Of a stretch of 64,000 nt of DNA, positions 53,926-64,000 are shown one piece after another (positions within the stretch are counted from its first letter, which is position 1; every line of letters begins with the position of its first letter). The DNA comes from Thunnus maccoyii. Lineage: Eukaryota > Chordata > Actinopteri > Scombriformes > Scombridae. The position numbers and the translations under genes are program-made. Location of the stretch: contig NC_056550.1 in NCBI RefSeq assembly GCF_910596095.1, positions 14,226,001 to 14,290,000 on the forward strand, in the 5' to 3' direction. The notes under the pieces were generated by a model that worked only from the letters and a program-made list of their open reading frames with translations, was not told the origin of the DNA and did not search any database.

Positions 53926-55461
53926 ATGTCGTTTTGTAAGTTCTTCGGGGGAGAGGTCTTTAAAGACCATTTCAAACCAGGTACTGTTATTATTGACCTA
54001 TTGTTATTTGTAAAACGTTTATGCATAACGGCTCTTAGAGACGGTTTAGAGGTAACGCTTGAGTTAACAATAACAAGCTAGCCATCGTTAGCCAACAAAC
54101 CTGATTGTTATCGTTTGTAAATAACTTGACAGACAAGTTTGTAGATCTAGAGCTGAATTATTTAACTTAACCTAGCTGACAACAGAGATTTTAAGAAAGG
54201 GTTGACATTGTTTGGCATGGAAATACTGAATAAAAACCCTGTTAAGCAAGTAAAGTTTTGTAACCCATGGTCAGGTTACACAACCCTGTTACTAAACTGG
54301 ATGTGGTAGAGAAGATAAAGCTCCACTTAACACCTTTGAACAAGTGCAAAACATTATCTACATAACTGGATTTAAAAAAGCGTCTGAAAAATATAAAGGA
54401 AACTCACTGAAACAAAACAGAAACAGTGACAAATAGATGGCAATATGTGATCTGACGTATACGTAATCTTCATTTTAAATAAATCTTCCTCCTGCGATAT
54501 TTAGTAAGTTCATTGGTACTAACTGTTTTAGAGTCCTACAAAGTCAGTTGTCAGTCAGTTAGTGGATGAATTGATTAAACGATCTACAGAAAATTAATTA
54601 CCAACTATATTGTTAATTGATAATATTTTCTGGTTTATTTAGTCCTATATGACAGTAAGTTGAATATCTTTGGGTTGTTGACTGTTGGTCGGGATCAAAC
54701 AAGACATTTCAGGTTGCATCTTGGTCTTTGGGAAACAGTGATGAACTTTCTTCACCATTTTCTGATATCTTATAGACCAAACTAATTGATGAATCGAGAA
54801 AATAATCAACAGATTAATTGTTAATGAAAATAATTGTTAATTGCACCTTTTAACACCAACCATTATCTCCCATCCTTTACTCCTCAGGGATGTATATATG
54901 TTCCAAGTGTGATCACCAGCTGTTCTCCAGCCGCTCCAAGTATGAGCACTCGTCTCCCTGGCCAGCCTTCACAGAGACCATCCATGAAGACAGTGTGTCC
55001 AAACATGAGGAGAGACCTGGGGCATACAAGGTACCATCAGAAGAAAAGAGATTTACATTTTTAATAATTGAATCCTTCAGAGGAAGCTCAGTGTAAACTT
55101 ACTATATTCACTTCTAGACCAGCCACCACACACTTTCATACTTGAATACTCAGCTTAAACAGCTGATTGTGGTTTGTGTGTTATTTTTATTCCAGGTACG
55201 GTGTGGGAAGTGTGGAAATGGACTAGGCCATGAGTTTGTGAATGATGGGCCAGGCAGAGGGCAGTCTCGCTTTTGAATATTCAGCAGCTCACTGAAGTTC
55301 GTCCCTAAAGGTAAAACAGTGCTCTGATACATTTTGTAATACAGAATATGTAATAAAAGGATATTCATTATTAAAGTAATATGAAAGGTACAGGCTGGGA
55401 AACGACTCCCACATAATCTCTTCGTCTCTCTCTCTCCACAGATAAGGTTGATGGACAGTAA
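53926..55461 (+). CDS. msrb1: Methionine-R-sulfoxide reductase B1, selenoprotein, copy 1
   Basis: Cytosolic/nuclear enzyme reducing methionine-R-sulfoxide; in mammals it also reverses MICAL oxidation of actin. Exons: 53926-53980, 54888-55030, 55196-55310, 55442-55461, giving 110 aa. It opens [16 protein letters not shown]. The Zn-binding CxxC pairs are CSKC and CGKC. The family core reads SSPWPAF and [14 protein letters not shown]. The catalytic residue is encoded by UGA at 55274-55276 (Sec93, in SRF-U-IFSSSL); reading continues in frame through two more splice-consistent segments to TAA. A conventional reading would stop at the UGA. A SECIS candidate lies 73 bases past the stop. Adjacent paralogue at 56561. 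Confidence 0.96.
54545..54845. repeat. ATTAATC-family repeat in msrb1 copy 1 intron 1
   Basis: Intron sequence with gattgttaattgcacc at the right end and an inverted relative near the left. The interior (gggatcaaacaagacatttc, then tcttatagaccaaacta) matches the block at 8093. The rest of the intron is empty. Confidence 0.65.
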
Positions 55462-55533
55462 AGTGAGCTGTCAGGGGGGAAAATTGCAGGACTTGTAGAA
55501 GTTTCTTTGTGCTGCTGAAGGTGCGGACAGTGG

Positions 55534-55582
55534 ATGAAGTGTTCTGGGAAAAGGCCCAATGTGGGAGCACCAGGGCTCTGAT
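55534..55582 (+). promoter_or_regulatory. SECIS element of msrb1 copy 1
   Basis: ATGA (55534-55537), then a helix GTTCTGG pairing fully with CCAGGGC (G-U allowed), an AAAA apical motif 11 bases after ATGA, a CCC/GGG mini-helix, and TGAT (55579-55582) closing the non-Watson-Crick quartet. Position in the 3' UTR fits a eukaryotic SECIS. Confidence 0.88.
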
Positions 55583-56560
55583 GGACGGTGGCCTCACTGG
55601 ACAGCAAGAACAGAGGATTTTTCTCATATCTTTTATTATGCAGTCATCACAGACTCAGTAACCAGAATAGCCTCACTGATTATACATTCACTGTCTCATC
55701 AGCTGTTTATTGATTGAGACTAGACTTCATGTGATTCTGTCAGTTATTTCTTACCGAGAGTTTAAGGGTTTGTTTACCTTCACAGTTTTGCATGTAAGTA
55801 TAAAACTGAGTGTTACAAGTGAGTGAACACCAATCTGTAAGAAATAACTTACAAAACCTTAAACCTAAGACAAGATAAACCTTTTCCAAAGATTATTCAT
55901 GATGTTTTTAAAATTCATTCATCGACAATGACCTCTACCTGCAGTGTTTGTTGTGCTAGATGCAGAAAATTTGTAACTATAAATACTATTTTCACTACTG
56001 AGAAGCTTTATGTAAATGAATCACAATGGCTGATTACAAAGAACTTAAATGTATTTTAAATTAAAATAATGCAATAATGCAATGCTTTGATAATAAGTTT
56101 GTCTTTAATCTTGTTTTCAAATATTAAAGTTACTTTTTTCCTACGGGCTGTGACTTGTTTTAGTTCTCTGTATACCGGTATACTTGTGTGCACACACATA
56201 TATATATATATATATAACAGTATTATTTTCTTTAGATGAGGGTGTAATATGTTATATATGTTAAGTATCATCATATTGCATTAATTGATGCAAGTATTAT
56301 CAGACGTGTTACTCTTAAAAACACATTTTCGTCTGGGTTAATAGCCTCATACTGACACTGTTGCTTAGTGATGTAAGTACTGCCATCATGTGGAAGTAAC
56401 GAGAATAAGATCATTACACAAGGAGGACAGAGCAGTTGACACTTAATCTGGGGCGGCAGGTTTTTTCCAGCTTAAGCTGGCTGAGTCTTTGTAAACATAC
56501 TGTATGTTTCAAGTGAAAGAGATACTAAACCTCTGGTTTTGAGACACAAAGTCATTTGAC
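55583..56560. other. Spacer between the two msrb1 copies
   Basis: 3' UTR of copy 1 and the copy 2 promoter. A CA/TA microsatellite is at about 56191-56217. No further gene. Confidence 0.6.
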
Positions 56561-57918
56561 ATGGATGAAATGTCATATTGCTCTTTCTCTGGTGGAGAAG
56601 AATACAAAAATCACTTCCATCCTGGTGAGTGACAGAGAAGCATGAAGCTGCATGTGAAGGGTGACAAGTCACAGAGAAGTGAAAATTCAAGAAACCCTCC
56701 ACTCCAACTTTTATTGTGTTTATCGTTTTTCTGTGCTCACCTAAAATCTGAGTTAAAAGTGTGTAATTACAAGCATGAATTATGACATCACAATGTGTTT
56801 TCAAAGCCAGTTGTGGAGTATGATGTGGACAATTTAATGCCAAATATTTTAATATTCATTGATTTTGTTTTTTTCAATGAGGAAGAAAGAGTAGATGTAA
56901 TTTTAGTTTACTTGCTTAGTTTCGCTCAATTCCTGGATGCCTATGGGATCATGGTTATGTTATTTGATCCCACAGACACACAACAGTTGAGCCAAGATAG
57001 CCTAATATTGCTGTTTGACATAACTTCAGACTACACCAAATACATAAAAAGTCTGTCCTAAGGCATTTATTTATTTCTGACTCAGGGAAAGTGGGAAAAA
57101 CAGTAAAATTTCCCAAAACTGCTGTATCTCTGAACTACCTCTTTAACCAACTCACACATATTTAGGCTATTCTGTGTGATCTCCTTTTGATAAATAATGT
57201 CATAAATAATGTAATATTTTTTCACTTCCATTCACTGAGCCTCCCCTGAAACTCTTTGGAGCCCCCCTAGGGAGGCACGCCTCCCACTTTGAAAACCTCT
57301 GGCTTAAAACATGTCTGGAGGGGACCTTTGAAGCCCCTGATGCAGTTTTTCTTCTCTCAGGTATATACGTGTGTTCTGAATGTGGGCATGAGTTGTTCTC
57401 CAGCTTGTCAAAGTTCGAGCACTCTTCTCCTTGGCCGGCTTTCTCAGAGACTATTCATAAGGACAGCGTCTCCAAACACCCTGAAGCATGGGGACCCATA
57501 AAGGTAAATTATCACTGCAGAATTGTACAGCTGGATATCTTTATAATGTCAGCACATGTCTAGCTGGACTAAATGGGAATTTACTCCAACACTCTTACCT
57601 TTATTTATCATATAATTTAAAGGTTTTGATTAGAACTCTCTAAATTGAAATATCCCAGGTTTGTTGTGGGAAGTGTGGTAATGGACTGGGCCACGAGTTC
57701 TTGAATGATGGACCAAGAGAAGGGCTGTCACGCTTCTGAATATTCAGCAGTTCACTGACGTTCATACCTAAAGGTTGGCATATCAGTGGTTCTATCACTT
57801 GCATGCAGTGCATTACACAGCTGTGCTAATAGATTACACTGTTATACATCTTTAACCCACTGTTTTGGCCTCTACTGTGTCCACAGAAAAGGTTGATGGA
57901 CAGAAAGGTGAGCTGTGA
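56561..57918 (+). CDS. msrb1: Methionine-R-sulfoxide reductase B1, selenoprotein, copy 2
   Basis: Tandem paralogue of the gene at 53926 with the same four-exon layout: 56561-56624, 57361-57503, 57659-57773, 57887-57918. Exons 2 and 3 have exactly the same lengths (143 and 115) as in copy 1. Starting at the first ATG gives 117 aa; the second ATG (56570-56572), aligned with copy 1, gives 114 aa and puts Sec at 93 in both. CxxC pairs are CSEC and CGKC. UGA at 57737-57739 encodes Sec in SRF-U-IFSSSL. The tail is longer ([10 protein letters not shown]). Protein sequence has diverged clearly from copy 1, so the duplication is not recent, yet the Sec codon is kept. Confidence 0.94.
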
Positions 57919-57959
57919 AAGAGGGAAACGTTTTCTGCTGCTGAAGGTGTGGACAGTGA

Positions 57960-58005
57960 ATGAAGTGTTCTGGGACAAAGTCTAATGGACCTCCAGGGCT
58001 CGGAT
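57960..58005 (+). promoter_or_regulatory. SECIS element of msrb1 copy 2
   Basis: ATGA (57960-57963), the same helix GTTCTGG with CCAGGGC as in copy 1, an apical ACAAAG, and GGAT (58002-58005) in place of copy 1's TGAT. The tandem GA core is retained. Spacing matches copy 1 within a few bases. Confidence 0.8.
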
Positions 58006-58183
58006 GGAAAGTGTCCTCACTTGACAGCGAGAAAAGAGGATTGGTCAACATTTTTTAACAGTTAACATAGAGACATTAATTATCACTGTAAACTTAAAAG
58101 GACAGGTTCACCATTTTTCAAGTCTGTCTCAAAATAATAGTCCTGTGCCCAAATGAACAACAAAACAGGTTTTTCCTCTTGTT

Positions 58184-59615
58184 ATCATTCCTCCTGTTCA
58201 TACTGACCATTAACAGATCCATTCATAATGTGCTTACAATGTAAGTTATAAGGGACAAAAATACATTTAAAAATTAATCTAAAGCTTCAGCCATCCAAAT
58301 TGGTCAAATCAAGTAGATATCTTTCTGTCTTTTTTGTTACTATCCTTCCACTGCAGCTCAACAGGGAAACACTGTCTGGAGAAAGACAAAGAGAGAATAT
58401 TATACTAAAGCAACTCTAACTGTGGAAGATATCCACTTGGTTTGACTAACTCAGACAGTTGAAACCTCATATGTTGTCAACCTTTCCTTTAAGATTGAAC
58501 CATCTGTCTGGCAAACAGTTTAAGATGTTTAATTGAAGTGTTGCCAGGAAAATGAGTCACAGCTTGCTTGTGTTAGTTTTGCACATGGCTTGCAGACCTC
58601 AGTGTAAATTAGAGGACTTCTCTGGATGCATGAAAACATGTTGAACACACTGTAAAGCACAGGCCCCTTCAAAAGTGTAATTGCATGATTATATCAGTTG
58701 ATGGTGCTGTGTACCCTACAAAAACTTACCTCACCAAATACACTTGTGTGGTCAGAACAACATACATTTAGAGCAGGTATCTGACTAATACCAAAGACTT
58801 AGTGATGCTTGTAGAACAATTCACTTTTCAACTGATTTCTCTTCATTATTTGTAGAAGATTCCCTAATGCTGCCTGCATGTTTTACCAGGAAAACACACA
58901 AAAGAACATACTTTGTGCATGTAATTTATTTGACAATCTTAATTAAGCTACAAAATTCCACTGATTACAGTAAATATCTGAACAGCATGCCCCCACTGTC
59001 TCATGCCAGGAGCCCGTTATATGAAGCAGATCTACTGAGTTATCCGGATAACTTTACTGATGAAAACTTGAACCAGGCGTTTTTTACATCACAATGTTCC
59101 AGATTTGAAGGGGATATGCGTTTTTTTTCTTTCTTCTTTTACCCAGCGAAATTTTCCAGATAACTCAGTAAACCTGCGTCTCGGAGCGGGCTCGCGGAGT
59201 GGTGGAATTCTAAACAAAGTGAGGATGTGAGGGTACGTTCAATGCCTCTCGTGCTGTTTAAATGTCTTTGGGATGAGCAGGTGTGGAGCTGCTCATTTCA
59301 AAGGCTGGAAGATCAGAGGAGAAGATGAAAGCTCCAGTGTCAGCCAGAGGATTAAGAAAGGAAGTGCAAACATTCATAGACTGTAATGATGTTTTATTAA
59401 ATGTAGTTATAAAGTATTTAACAAAGCACTGCCTTTTTTTTTTCATTTGGTGTGATGATGAAGTTTGCCTGTAAGGTATGATCAAAACTGTTAAGTTCGT
59501 TTCAGAACTTTTGTCTCTTGTATTTAAAGAGTAGTGTTGTTTTTCTGTAGATTATTAAGTCAAATCCCCCTGCCTGTCAAATGACGAGCCAAGCTAGTCC
59601 TCCTCTGCTCCAGTC
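58184..59615. repeat. Segmental duplicate, copy 2
   Basis: Same orientation and order as 49767-51132. It lacks the inverted second arm of the foldback and carries about 340 extra bases at 58895-59235. The best-matching block is 59240-59493 against 50701-50955. Confidence 0.8.
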
Positions 59616-60973
59616 CTAACTTTGCTTCTGACCTCACCTCAAGCTCTTCGTTAATTCAGTAATACCTTCCTTGTGACTGATTAGATGTCTTTGTTGTGGA
59701 TTCTCTGTAATGTCGCCACACACAGATGGCACACAGACTAAATTGTCCTCAGGGGTGAAGTTTGGAAGTCTGGAAGAAGGAGGGAGAGTTCGAGAGGGGG
59801 AAAGCGACAAACCCAACAACAGACAGACAGACAGAGATGAAAACACAAAGATAAACCAGATGTGAGAATTAGAGATGGAGAGGAAAAGGGCTGTAATTAA
59901 CATTCGCTATCTGAGAGAGCACTCTTTCTGGCTGGCATCTGAAAACAGCTGCATGGCCAAGAGGAAGCAAACAGGAAGGAGGAAGTGGTAATCCTTTGAT
60001 AAAATCACGAGACAGACTTGGATTGCAACCGCACTTTTCTCCCACTGACCTCTGGGGCTCATCCTGGATCGGGATCCTTAATTACATTAAACCGCTACTG
60101 CTCAAAAGCCTTCCCAAGTCCCAAAGGCCGAGCCTTGAGGATCGACTAAACATATGTGTGTGAGTCATTCACGGGACATCTTGTTTTAATTGTATCCTAT
60201 ATTAGCCTGTTGCTTAGATATTGGCTGTTTACTGCACCTGCTTCTGTTTTGAGCCACAGAGAAAAGTGTCTCATTCTCAGTCCACATACCATGACATTAT
60301 ATCTAGTTCGTCAAGGTAGTATTCCCTAAAAACATCTGTCATCCACACACCACAGAAGCTGTGATCGCTTTGTGGGCTCGTGAGGAATAAAGCTCCTGAA
60401 TGCTTGACTTTAGCAGAAATAAAGAAAACTCCTTTCATCAGGGAGTAATATCTGCAGTATGTGAGTTTTGTATAATGACTCCATACGTGGGACTGACCTC
60501 CACATGTTTAAGACATACATGTGTTGGCCAAACATCTCTCTCCCTCTGTGTAATGAATGAAAGGATAAACAAGGCTTTTTATACATGACACGGGAATGTG
60601 ATTTCCGCTTTAGATCAAAGGAGACTTCAGGGAAATTCAAGGCGCTCCAGGTTGGGCATTGTTATAATTCTGTCAGGACAACATGTGCTTGAAAAAGACG
60701 GAGCTTATGAAAACCAAAATGAGAATATTTTTGCTCGTCCTCTCAGAGAGGCCCAGCAGTCAACCGCAATGTGAAATGATGTGTAGTTTAGCGAGAGTAT
60801 AAACAGATTTTATGTGGTGTGGGTATGTGAAATGCATGTATTGGTTATAAACACTGTAAATGTGGAATGAGTAATTGTATAAAAACACAATTAAAGGTTC
60901 ACTGGATTTGTACGTAAAGGAAGAAACAATGGGAAACCTCTGAGTTATGTTCATTCCAAACAAATGTCAACAG
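59616..60973. other. Intergenic DNA, no gene recognised
   Basis: A CAGA run near 59820-59832; otherwise unique-looking sequence without exon signatures on either strand. Confidence 0.55.
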
Positions 60974-62173
60974 TTTAAAGGTGCAATATATGACATTCAG
61001 ACTCACTAGATGACAGTAAACAACCGTGTATGTAAAGATATAATGAAGTAATGGCGTCCTGAGCAGAGAATGAAGTCACACTCTATGGAGCTTTTTCCCT
61101 ATCTTTATTCAAGAGTGTGGTATATCAATTTGAGAGCATAATTTATTGATTTCACATTCAAATTTTGTAATTTGTCCCTCAAAACCCAGTGTCAGTGTCA
61201 GTGGCTTTGCACTAGCAGCAGTCCGGATGGAGGAGCTGCTAACTGGCCTGAGGAAACTACAACTGTGGGTCCCAAAAAGAAGTAAAACTACAACTGTGGG
61301 TCTGTGTAACGCTTATCACTTCAATTTTGCGTATAAAAAATGAAGTTCAAGCAACCATCTAGCCTTCTCACACGGGGGTAACCATAGAAACATTTATGAT
61401 GAAGGTGACATCGTTTTCTCCACCAGCACACCAACAGGCGGGCACTATAATGCTGTATGCAGCTACTATAGTAAAAATCACGGGTGCTGGTGTTTAAATG
61501 AACCGTCTTTTTATTCCAAAAGTCGTAAGGAAAGCAAGGGAAGTACATTTAATAAAGCCCTGGCGGGCGGGAGTGGATGTACCCGGTTAAAGAATACCCG
61601 CCCGTATGGGACGCTCTAAGAAGTAAAGCAAACAAGCTCGCAAGGAGGCAGGGATCATTTCATTGGTCAACACTAAACCCGACAGGGTTGTTGCACAAAA
61701 AATCCAAGAGCAGAGAAGAAATCTGAGAGCAGAAGTTCCATGAGTGCACAGAAGCAGCCTGAGTGCGAGGAGAAGAGCTGAAGCTTGAGCACAGGAAATC
61801 TGTGCAAGCAACATTATATTTGAGTGCAAGCACACAGTTTGTATGTGATTCCATCCTTCCCGCGTCCATCTTCAACATAGCGGCTCGGTCTCAAAGTTTC
61901 TCATATTACAGCTAAACAGTCTGCTAAAATATGTTTCTGAAAACATTTGAAGCGAGAAATAGGCGATGCAGTAACAGAACCTTGATCTATATTTGATCAG
62001 CACTGCCTAGTTTGACAGTTTGATCTGACTTTCGTTAGTTGTGTGCTCAGATGCCACTTTCTTTTTTCCCAAACTTTATTGAGTAAATGATGCGCACATT
62101 TGTTTTAGTCTGAGATGCTGTTGCTCCAGTGCGACACCTAGTGGGGCTGAATGTTGTATATTGCACCTTTAAA
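60974..62173. mobile_element. 1.2-kb non-autonomous element with 17-base inverted ends
   Basis: tttaaaggtgcaatata (60974-60990) and its exact inverse (62157-62173) bound the segment. The inside holds a direct repeat of actacaactgtgggtc (61256-61271, 61289-61304) and no transposase ORF. The end sequence is common in teleost genomes. Internal parts may be nested insertions. Confidence 0.75.
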
Positions 62174-64000
62174 CATGTGAGGGATCGTTTTTGCAAAATG
62201 CAAACTTGCACAGCAAAGCCAAAAAAGCACCCAAAAGCACCCTTTAAAATCCCAAGTATGCGGGCTTCCAGTGAGAAAATAAACAATATGACAAATTTCA
62301 AAGAAACCACATATCTTGCCGCTTTATTGTCACCTTTATCGCAGGATCACATTCCTGTTTCTGAGCTCCACCAGCTTCAATAACACAGGGAGGGTTTTGG
62401 ACATATATGTATTTGCAAATATCACTCACTATCTGCACTCTGATCTGTTTCAGGGAGATAGGACCCCGAGACAGCAGCACAGGTTGGCTTGGAAGCTTCA
62501 AAGCAATACTTGAGGTGTGTGGCACTGGCATTGTTCAGGATCAGGGAGAGGAGTCCTTATTTTCAGGGATAAGAGAGAAGGTTTAAAACAGGAGAATAAC
62601 ACTGGCTGATTGTGCACCCACATGTCTACTTTATCCTGTCTTGATCAGAGACTATAGAGGGTTTGAAAGGCCTCAGAAAGAAACTGAGGACAAGAGTGCA
62701 TCGTGTCAAACAACTTTTCTGTTCTACTATGTGTTTGCTGTATGAGTTGCAGAGTCAGGGGCTGGTAAAATGACATGGATCCACAGATAAAAGTGTGCCA
62801 GAGGCCAGGAAACATTATGAAACACGCCATCCTCAGAGCATGGAAATATCAGGATGATTTTGGATTCCAGCTGAATGATTTAAAAGGAGGCTCAGCTCAC
62901 AGATACTCAGAGCAGTGATGGACTGTGGAAAATGCCATATTTGTGTCAGCACGTGTCCAGAAATGTTAGAGGCCTTTGACGCTGAAAGGGGTTTATGGCC
63001 AATTCGCAGACAAGAGACCAAAACTCTACTGAAGAGAGGAAAGTAATTACCTCAGACAGTCTTTGCTTGGCTACGATGCCACAGACTGTCCTCCTCCTGA
63101 AACTACACCCAACCACCCACCCACCCAGCAGCTAACCCCAGCTCCCTGCAATTTGTGGCTGCTCATCCTCTGTCATCTTGGTTAGTAATCCTAGTGCGCA
63201 CCATACAAGATCCAGATCATACTGTGTGAGAGTGTTTTCTTCACATTATTATGCAACCTTTTCTGTGTATATGTGTGTGTTTGCAACACATGTAGGCTAT
63301 ACATGTGTCTGAACTTTTGTGAACCTTGCAACCCCCCCAGAGGCCCCAGATGGGTGGTCCCAATAGGCAAAATTGCTGCTTTGGTCATGCTGATTGCTAA
63401 CTTCTGTGCAGAAATGTTCAAGGGTGCCTCAGCTCTTTATTCTCCTCCGTGATTATAACCCAATCAGAAACCTACAATCTACATCATTTCCAGTATTATG
63501 AGACAGTTACGGAGGTGTTCTGACTTTAGTCTTTCTCTTTAGATATTGTGATAGATGAACAGGAGCACAGTAAATATCTATCTTTTCCCCTGAAGATCTA
63601 CAAGTACAGAAGGGAGAGATTATCTACAAGAGTCAGCCTCTATTTGTATATTTTTTCTACAAATAATAATGATTACTGGATTAAAATTATGTGTGTGTTT
63701 GGGTGCATTAACTGTATATATACATGTACTGTAATATGTATTTGTTTGTGTCATCACATCTGGATCCCTTGAGTGCGGGGAATTCCACTCACCTCTACAG
63801 GTTTATGCCCCGCAGCACTTTTTGTGCAAAACACACAGCTATTTTAATCTTTTTACAGTAACTCATTAAAGTATTCAGCGTTAGAGCCAACTATCTTTTT
63901 AGAATTATCATTCATCACCCGCTCTTATATATTTATATATATATATAAACCCTGCAAACACATGATTAATATTTCTTCGGCATCAGCATTTGGCACAGAC
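62174..64000. other. Right-edge DNA, no gene recognised
   Basis: Low-complexity pieces only: CCCA runs near 63108-63128 and TATATA near 63925-63948. No exon or RNA gene seen. Confidence 0.55.

Overview
The window is nuclear DNA of a ray-finned fish, most likely a spiny-rayed (percomorph) teleost. This rests on spliced vertebrate genes with fairly short introns, two selenoprotein genes, fish-type C2H2 zinc-finger genes, and many interspersed repeats of kinds I recognise from teleost genomes. There is no bacterial or viral gene content. Exon positions come from reading GT/AG sites against conserved protein sequence; in every complete gene the exon lengths sum to a whole number of codons.

Layout, left to right. 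tbl3 (minus; 14 exons seen, 3' end outside the window) shares a divergent promoter region with rnf151 (plus). rps2 follows (plus; TOP start, and a candidate H/ACA snoRNA in intron 5). ndufb10 is convergent to it (minus). Next come rpl3l (plus) and a tex2-like gene (minus, 12 coding exons plus a distant 5' UTR exon). From about 38.4 to 53.6 kb lies a repeat-rich stretch with two paralogous C2H2 genes (both minus) and the dead first exon of a third. Two tandem msrb1 selenoprotein genes (plus, each with an in-frame UGA and a SECIS candidate) follow at 53.9-58.0 kb. I see no gene in the last 6 kb.

The set TBL3, RNF151, RPS2, NDUFB10, RPL3L, MSRB1 matches human 16p13.3 in content and order, which supports orthology. 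The tex2-like gene and the zinc-finger cluster are the insertions in this block. Functionally it is a housekeeping neighbourhood: pre-rRNA processing (tbl3, the snoRNA), ribosomal proteins (rps2, rpl3l), complex I (ndufb10), ER lipid transfer (tex2-like) and methionine-R-sulfoxide repair (msrb1).

The most unusual object is the gene at 38412-41802. A small zinc-ribbon domain on two exons splices, in frame through a phase-1 intron, into a C2H2 exon. The neighbouring paralogue enters its matching exon through the same intron phase from an unrelated first exon, which is a clear case of N-terminal exon exchange. The window also holds several terminal-inverted-repeat elements, a decayed L1-type LINE and a local segmental duplication.
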